Shown: positions 59,921 through 64,000 of the stretch, piece after piece
How the letters are laid out: every line of letters starts with the position of its first letter
Numbering within the stretch: position 1 is the first letter of the stretch
DNA from: Pseudomaricurvus sp050633365
GTDB lineage: Bacteria; Pseudomonadota; Gammaproteobacteria; Pseudomonadales; Cellvibrionaceae
Direction of reading: 5' to 3'
Length of the DNA stretch: 64,000 bases
Assembly (NCBI GenBank): GCA_050633365.1
Contig: JBOEGJ010000002.1
Coordinates: 62,001 to 126,000 of the forward strand
Notes under the pieces: generated by a model
Seen by the model: the letters and a program-made list of their open reading frames with translations, nothing else
Database searches by the model: none
Told to the model about the DNA's origin: nothing
Translations under genes and position numbers: made by a program

Positions 59921-60715
59921 ATGCTCAGTATTGCCCACACCATCTCCGCCACATTGCTGCTATTACCGCTGCTGAGTCTCGCATCTCTTGGCAGCACTAT
60001 CGATCGAGAAATTTCCTTCGCTTGCCCAGAAAGCTCTAACAGCCAAGTATTTAAAGCCATAGAGCGTACTTACTCGCATTTCTTTGAGATGAATGGTCAA
60101 GAATTTTCCATGCGAACTACCACCGAAAAGCGCATGCTGCTCGAAATATCCTCTGAACGGTTAGATGGCGGCTGCGCCCAGAGCAACCCGGTGTTTGATA
60201 ACCTCAATAGCCCAATACTCGTAAGAGGCAATACGCCCATCGCGCAGCTTCTTGTCAAAGCACTCTCGCGCCAAGAGCTGAGTGATTTAAGTGCGCTGGA
60301 GCAACTGCAAGACACTGCATTTAGAGTGGGAATCGTAGGCAGCAGTGGTACCGCTCTCGCCGCCAAGAAGTTGAACTTGAAATTTCAGAACATTCTCACC
60401 ATTGATCGAGGCGTAAAAATGCTGGCAGCTAATCGACTGGACTATGTTATTTCAAATCACTTACAGCTCAATAGAGTCAATCGGACGATCGATCCCACAC
60501 ACCCTCTGCATCTCTCAAAGACGCTATTTCATCTCGACATATACCCCATTCTCCATAAAAAGCACCGCGGCCTTATTCCAGCGATCGACGATTATCTCTC
60601 TCAGCTTCAACAATGCTTGGGCGGTCCCCTATCACAAGTTAATAGGGAGGCTTGGGTCAAGATCACTTCATCCGAAATTGACATGTGTCTCGACCGCCCC
60701 CTAGAGACTCAATAA
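59921..60715 (+). CDS. Periplasmic solute-binding-like protein, paralogue 1
   Basis: A 264-residue exported protein with signal peptide MLSIAHTISATLLLLPLLSLAS and the overall layout of a small type II periplasmic binding protein (amino-acid SBP type). Motifs shared with the third paralogue are FACPESSNSQVF, YSHFFE, FSMRTTTEKRM, LDGGCAQSNP, SSGTALAA, IDRGVKMLAANRLDYVISNH and CLGGPLSQ. The conserved cysteines may form disulfides. No ABC permease or ATPase gene lies nearby, so a role in uptake is not supported; sensing or an orphan binding role is possible. The mRNA is probably leaderless (see 59886). Confidence 0.8.
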   Translation: MLSIAHTISATLLLLPLLSLASLGSTIDREISFACPESSNSQVFKAIERTYSHFFEMNGQEFSMRTTTEKRMLLEISSERLDGGCAQSNPVFDNLNSPILVRGNTPIAQLLVKALSRQELSDLSALEQLQDTAFRVGIVGSSGTALAAKKLNLKFQNILTIDRGVKMLAANRLDYVISNHLQLNRVNRTIDPTHPLHLSKTLFHLDIYPILHKKHRGLIPAIDDYLSQLQQCLGGPLSQVNREAWVKITSSEIDMCLDRPLETQ

Positions 60716-60763
60716 CGAACACCCAAGTGAAATCAGTGTAAATATCTGCGCTATACTCAACCC

Positions 60764-61573
60764 ATGCGAAAAAACTGTGTGATATTTTTTATAGTCCTCG
60801 CGCTATTAACCGGCGCTACTTACGGCCACTCGGCGGCCGGAAAACCAACAGTCTTTATCTGCTCCATATCGCAATCAAGCATCATGTTTAAAGTCATGGA
60901 AACGGCATTCCGAGACTTTTTTACGTCTCAAGGCCATCAATTTAAACTGCTTTCAGTTCCCGAGAAACGAATTACAGCAATACTGAATCATCAGAAAGTC
61001 GATGGAACCTGCGCTATCAGTGACCTAAGATTTGACAGCTTACAAACAAGACAATATCTATTAGCAGACAATCCACACGGCACCCTCGACGTCGTCGTAA
61101 CCACGACTCATAAAATACCTAAAATTTCGTCTACGGAAGACTTTATCAATCTAACCAAAGCCAACGACCAAATAGGCTATATCGGAGGAACTTCCACCGA
61201 ACAGCTGCCGGGCTTTCATCGCTTAACTGTGCAGAATGTGGTTAATCTTGAACGAGGTATTCGCATGCTAGCGGCCGGCAGGCTCGACTACCTACTCACC
61301 ACGAAAGTCCTGACTCAACACGCAGCCGAAAAAATTCATGCCGACACCAACTTCTTTTACTCCGCCTCGCTCTATCAAGCAAAGCTCTATAACGCGATGC
61401 ATGTACGCCATCGCCACCTGCGAAAACAGCTTAACCAATACCTTCACCGGCTGACCTTTTGCCTTAAAGAGGACAAGCCCTACGTAGACTCGGATCAATG
61501 GCCCCCACTCGTTCTCGAAGAAAATCATCCCTGCCGTCAAACTGCACTGCAGACCAACACCCCAGTAAAATAA
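60764..61573 (+). CDS. Periplasmic solute-binding-like protein, paralogue 2 (diverged)
   Basis: A 269-residue exported protein with signal peptide MRKNCVIFFIVLALLTGATYG. It shares with its neighbours the order FICSISQSSIMFKVMETAF, LSVPEKRITAIL, VDGTCAISDLRF, IGGTSTEQ and the strongly kept NLERGIRMLAAGRLDYLLTT block, but lacks YSHFFE and CLGGPLSQ, so it is the most distant of the three. The gap to paralogue 1 is 48 bp. TATACT at 60752-60757 lies exactly six bases before the ATG, as in paralogue 1, and no ribosome site is seen. Ligand unknown. Confidence 0.78.
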   Translation: MRKNCVIFFIVLALLTGATYGHSAAGKPTVFICSISQSSIMFKVMETAFRDFFTSQGHQFKLLSVPEKRITAILNHQKVDGTCAISDLRFDSLQTRQYLLADNPHGTLDVVVTTTHKIPKISSTEDFINLTKANDQIGYIGGTSTEQLPGFHRLTVQNVVNLERGIRMLAAGRLDYLLTTKVLTQHAAEKIHADTNFFYSASLYQAKLYNAMHVRHRHLRKQLNQYLHRLTFCLKEDKPYVDSDQWPPLVLEENHPCRQTALQTNTPVK

Positions 61574-61693
61574 CCCCTTCCCTTGGAAAAACACAAAAAA
61601 CCATCAAGAGAATCAAACTAATTAATTTACCCTATCGTTATTTTTAGACCATGCTTCTTCGCAATTTAAGGCAATCCACAACGGAGAAACACA

Positions 61694-61773
61694 ATGCCAG
61701 ATTCGAGCAGACACCCACTTCTCTTAGTCGTGATAGGTGGAACAATGCTATGAAAGATCTGTACTCGAGCTAG
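61694..61773 (+). pseudogene. Decayed copy of the pth 3' end
   Basis: At 61738-61773 the frame reads W-N-N-A-M-K-D-L-Y-S-S-stop, matching the pth C-terminus W-N-C-A-M-K-E-L-H-S-stop; 27 of about 34 bases agree across GTGGAA...ATGAAAGA.CTG.ACTCG. Upstream resemblance back to about 61694 (an ATGCCA in both) is weaker and indel-ridden. The fragment shows that a segment with the pth tail and the following binding-protein gene was once duplicated in tandem, giving paralogue 3. Confidence 0.7.
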
Positions 61774-61833
61774 ACCATTCTCCTATGAAGGAAGAATGTG
61801 GAGATTGTCCATACCTGAGCTAAACTCCAAAGT

Positions 61834-62616
61834 ATGCTCAAGACGCTTTGCTTATTGCTATTCCCCCTCTACTGTTTAGCTAGCCCTACCTTCGCATCAA
61901 AGTCCGTTGTGTTTGCCTGTGCAGAAGCGTCCGACAGCCAACTATTCTCAGTCCTAACCGAGATTTACTCTCATTTTTTCGAGCCTTTTGACGTAGGTTT
62001 CTCCATGCAAACCACAACTGAGCAGCGCATGATTTCAGAAGTGGCGAGCGGTCGTATTGACGGTGCCTGCGGCCAGAGCACCCCCATGTTCGAAAGCCTT
62101 AATTACCCTCACATGGTTAGGACCACACCACCCATTGCCATACTGTCCGTGAGAGCTGTTTTCACAAACCATCACACTGCAATCAAATCACTTTCAGAGC
62201 TTACTCACTCGCGTCTACGAATAGGTATTATCGCGAGTACCGGCACGGCGCTAGCGGCCCAGCAGAGAGGGATTAATTTTCAGAACATCCTCCATATCGA
62301 CAGAGGAATTCGTATGCTGGCCGCAAAGAGACTGGATTATGTCATCTCAAATCACATCCAAATTCGACGCGCACTTAATGACATAGACCCATTAGCCCAG
62401 ATAGCCATATCGGATAATCTACTCGATCTCCCCGTCCACCCCATTTTGCACATCAAACATCAGGAGTTTATTTCACCCCTTAACCACTACCTAGCCAGAC
62501 TGAATCACTGCCTTGGAGGCCCCCTCTCTCAAACCAACAGCTCTAATTGGCTGAGCCTAACTCGCCAAAAACTGGAAAGATGCAGCGCATCAGAGACCTC
62601 AGACATAGACATTTGA
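61834..62616 (+). CDS. Periplasmic solute-binding-like protein, paralogue 3
   Basis: A 260-residue exported protein with signal peptide MLKTLCLLLFPLYCLAS and cleavage near FAS-KS. It is clearly closest to paralogue 1: FACAEASDSQLF, YSHFFE, FSMQTTTEQRM, IDGACGQSTP, STGTALAA, FQNILHIDRGIRMLAAKRLDYVISNH and CLGGPLSQ. TAAACT (61821-61826) lies seven bases before the ATG, and again no Shine-Dalgarno is visible. The upstream region holds the pth remnant, indicating origin by tandem duplication of the pth-paralogue 1 junction. Ligand unknown. Confidence 0.8.
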   Translation: MLKTLCLLLFPLYCLASPTFASKSVVFACAEASDSQLFSVLTEIYSHFFEPFDVGFSMQTTTEQRMISEVASGRIDGACGQSTPMFESLNYPHMVRTTPPIAILSVRAVFTNHHTAIKSLSELTHSRLRIGIIASTGTALAAQQRGINFQNILHIDRGIRMLAAKRLDYVISNHIQIRRALNDIDPLAQIAISDNLLDLPVHPILHIKHQEFISPLNHYLARLNHCLGGPLSQTNSSNWLSLTRQKLERCSASETSDIDI

Positions 62617-62716
62617 AAAAAACTATTAGATAGATCCAAACAATTAATTTTAGCAATGCATGTTTGTAAAGCATACTCCATCTCAAGTTAACGCAATCAC
62701 CCCACGGAGAATTATT

Positions 62717-63454
62717 ATGTTAGAGAATCGCGAAGGCCAAAAAGTCCCACAAGTTACTTTCCACACCCGCGAAAATAACGAATGGGTCGATGTCACCACC
62801 AATGACTTGTTCGCTGGCAAAAAGGTCGTGCTATTCGCGCTACCCGGTGCCTTCACCCCCACCTGCTCATCTACTCACTTACCGCGCTTCAACGAATTAG
62901 CGCCGGCCTTTGCGACAGAAGGAGTGGATGAAATTATCTGCCTATCAGTCAATGACACCTTTGTGATGAACGCCTGGAAGGAAGATCAACACGCGGACAA
63001 CATCCGTTTCTTACCCGACGGCAATGGAGACTTCAGCCGCGGAATGGGAATGCTGGTCAACAAAGAAGATCTGGGCTTTGGCGAGCGCTCTTGGCGCTAT
63101 TCGATGCTAGTGGTTGATGGCGTGGTGGAAAAACAATTCATCGAAGAGGATGTACCGGGCGACCCGTTCAAAGTCTCTGACGGCGACACCATGATCAACT
63201 ACATCAATCCCATGGCCGCCATGCCCAAACGCATCTCAGTGTTGACCAAACCCGGCTGCCCACACTGCACACGTGCCAAAAAGGTATTGACCGACAAAGG
63301 TTTAAGCTTTGAAGAAATTGAGCTTGGCAGTAACGGGGTCAGCTACAGCTCTCTGGCCGCCATCAGCGGCGCAGGAACCACCCCACAAGTCTTCATCGAT
63401 GGCGACTGTATTGGCGGCGCGGATGAACTGGAACAATGGTGTGCAAAAGCCTAG
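62717..63454 (+). CDS. Peroxiredoxin-glutaredoxin fusion (Prx5-type)
   Basis: A 245-residue hybrid peroxidase using glutathione. The Prx domain (about 1-160) has the peroxidatic Cys50 in ALPGAFTPTCSSTHLPRF. The C-terminal glutaredoxin domain (about 170-245) has the redox pair C181 and C184 in KPGCPHCTRAKK, with TTPQVFIDGDCIGGADEL as the glutathione-binding region. It reduces hydrogen peroxide and alkyl hydroperoxides in the cytoplasm, with the fused glutaredoxin regenerating the Prx. The ATG at 62717 follows CGGAG by seven bases; an in-frame ATG 57 bases upstream (62660) is rejected. A hairpin follows the gene. OxyR control is plausible, but no site was found. Confidence 0.95.
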   Translation: MLENREGQKVPQVTFHTRENNEWVDVTTNDLFAGKKVVLFALPGAFTPTCSSTHLPRFNELAPAFATEGVDEIICLSVNDTFVMNAWKEDQHADNIRFLPDGNGDFSRGMGMLVNKEDLGFGERSWRYSMLVVDGVVEKQFIEEDVPGDPFKVSDGDTMINYINPMAAMPKRISVLTKPGCPHCTRAKKVLTDKGLSFEEIELGSNGVSYSSLAAISGAGTTPQVFIDGDCIGGADELEQWCAKA

Positions 63455-63483
63455 GCTGATTGATGAGTAATATCACCAAAATC

Positions 63484-63511
63484 GGAGCGATAGAATTAAC
63501 TCTATCGCTCC
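63484..63511 (+). terminator. Hairpin terminator after the Prx-Grx gene
   Basis: Perfect 11-bp arms GGAGCGATAGA (63484-63494) and TCTATCGCTCC (63501-63511) around a 6-nt loop, 30 bp after the stop codon. The following AACTTCCTC is poor in T, so termination may be weak. Confidence 0.65.
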
Positions 63512-63712
63512 AACTTCCTCTAAGCCTTTGATATTTATTGAAAATTTAACAATCCTAGTTATTTACTATCGCTGACGAATTTCGAAATACGTTAGAAACC
63601 CCTGTCCGACTCCGACATATTATCCTCCGCACACTCCCTATCGCCGCCTTTAATTGCGCCTCGAATTGAGTGTGATGCCGTGCATCTAACAACAATAATG
63701 AGGAGAGCACTT

Positions 63713-64000
63713 ATGGACAGCCGCCACCGGTTCCCAAAACACCCAATGATCGCCGCCATCGCCATGGCCGGAGCTATGACTTCGAGCCTACCCAGCCTGG
63801 CTCAATCCAACGGATTTGCCCTAGAAGAAGTGGTAGTGACTGCGCAAAAGCGTGAGCAGAACACCATGGATGTCCCTATCGCCATCGATACCTTTTCCGC
63901 CGCCAACATGGAAAACACCGGTGCGCTAGTGCTCGGGGATATCGATGACTATATCCCCGGCTTTAAAGCCGGTGATGGCCTGACTCAATCAACCTTGGAG
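63713..64000 (+). CDS. TonB-dependent receptor, N-terminal part (cut by window edge)
   Basis: The first 96 codons of an outer-membrane receptor. The signal peptide (about 1-36) has MIAAIAMAGAMTSSLPSLAQ, followed by the TonB-box region LEEVVVTAQKREQNTMDVPI and the beginning of the plug domain (AIDTFSAANMENTGALVLGDIDDYIPGF). The EEVVVTAQKREQN pattern is typical of the TonB receptor class common in sphingomonads and marine gammaproteobacteria. AGGAGAG precedes the ATG. The substrate cannot be inferred from what is present. Upstream (63512-63712) I see no further gene and none of the GlcNAc-island palindromes. Confidence 0.92.
   Translation, partial: MDSRHRFPKHPMIAAIAMAGAMTSSLPSLAQSNGFALEEVVVTAQKREQNTMDVPIAIDTFSAANMENTGALVLGDIDDYIPGFKAGDGLTQSTLE

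Noticed and set aside
62617..62716. OxyR site before the Prx-Grx gene
   Set aside because: CTAT-TAG-ATAG is present but spacing is 3 bases, not the 7-base spacing between OxyR half-sites.
59045..62716. The region after pth as a mobile island
   Set aside because: No integrase, transposase, terminal repeats or tRNA attachment site was seen; the pth remnant explains the region by local tandem duplication.

Overview
The window is a chromosomal segment of a heterotrophic, probably marine gammaproteobacterium, near the Pseudomonas/Cellvibrio-type lineages. The evidence is gene order: hemA-prfA-prmC-moeB divergent from a TPR lipoprotein-lolB-ispE-tRNA-Gln-prs-rplY-pth block (as in Pseudomonas), miaB-phoH-ybeY-corC-lnt, and leuS-lptE-holA. 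There is no rRNA, CRISPR array, insertion sequence or prophage. The only pseudogene seen is a short copy of the pth 3' end. Both edges cut genes: dinB on the left and a TonB-dependent receptor on the right.

Layout. 1-8505: dinB (partial), a small conserved protein, a three-gene minus-strand set (PilZ protein, secreted protein, four-helix membrane protein with a degenerate redoxin domain), an RND efflux pump with its adaptor, and a cyclic-nucleotide-binding protein. 8889-21068: a chalcone isomerase-like/TonB C-terminal fusion, DUF1820, the tRNA-modification/RNA-processing/envelope operon miaB-phoH-ybeY-corC-lnt, and several poorly known proteins. 21229-33992: an N-acetylglucosamine (chitin sugar) island. 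34636-38919: leuS-lptE-holA. 38921-44110: a heptamer tandem repeat, a TetR regulator divergent from a PhyH-type dioxygenase across a large palindrome, a second 2OG-Fe(II) oxygenase and a GGDEF/EAL protein. 44519-48942: DUF898-M48 peptidase-SLC13 transporter operon. 49026-59804: the haem/translation/isoprenoid/PRPP housekeeping block. 59921-62616: three tandem paralogous periplasmic binding-protein-like genes. 62717-64000: a peroxiredoxin-glutaredoxin fusion and the start of a TonB receptor.

How the parts work together. In the GlcNAc island two arms converge. The plus arm carries a LacI-type regulator (NagR-like), nagA, nagB and a lipoprotein GH20 hexosaminidase. The minus arm carries an outer-membrane TonB receptor, a BadF-type amino-sugar kinase, a FucP/NagP-type permease and a flavin halogenase-like protein. 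The same perfect 12-bp palindrome, GACAACGTTGTC, lies once before nagA and twice before the receptor, in each case overlapping a promoter -35 element. This gives a complete route: uptake, chain trimming, import, phosphorylation, deacetylation, deamination.

The least explained parts are: (1) the three binding-protein paralogues, each with a -10-like hexamer 6-7 nt before its start codon and no Shine-Dalgarno, so probably leaderless, with a decayed copy of the pth 3' end before the third that records a tandem duplication; (2) the chalcone isomerase-like/TonB fusion; (3) the membrane redoxin-like protein lacking both active-site cysteines; (4) the 48-bp nested palindrome between TetR and PhyH.
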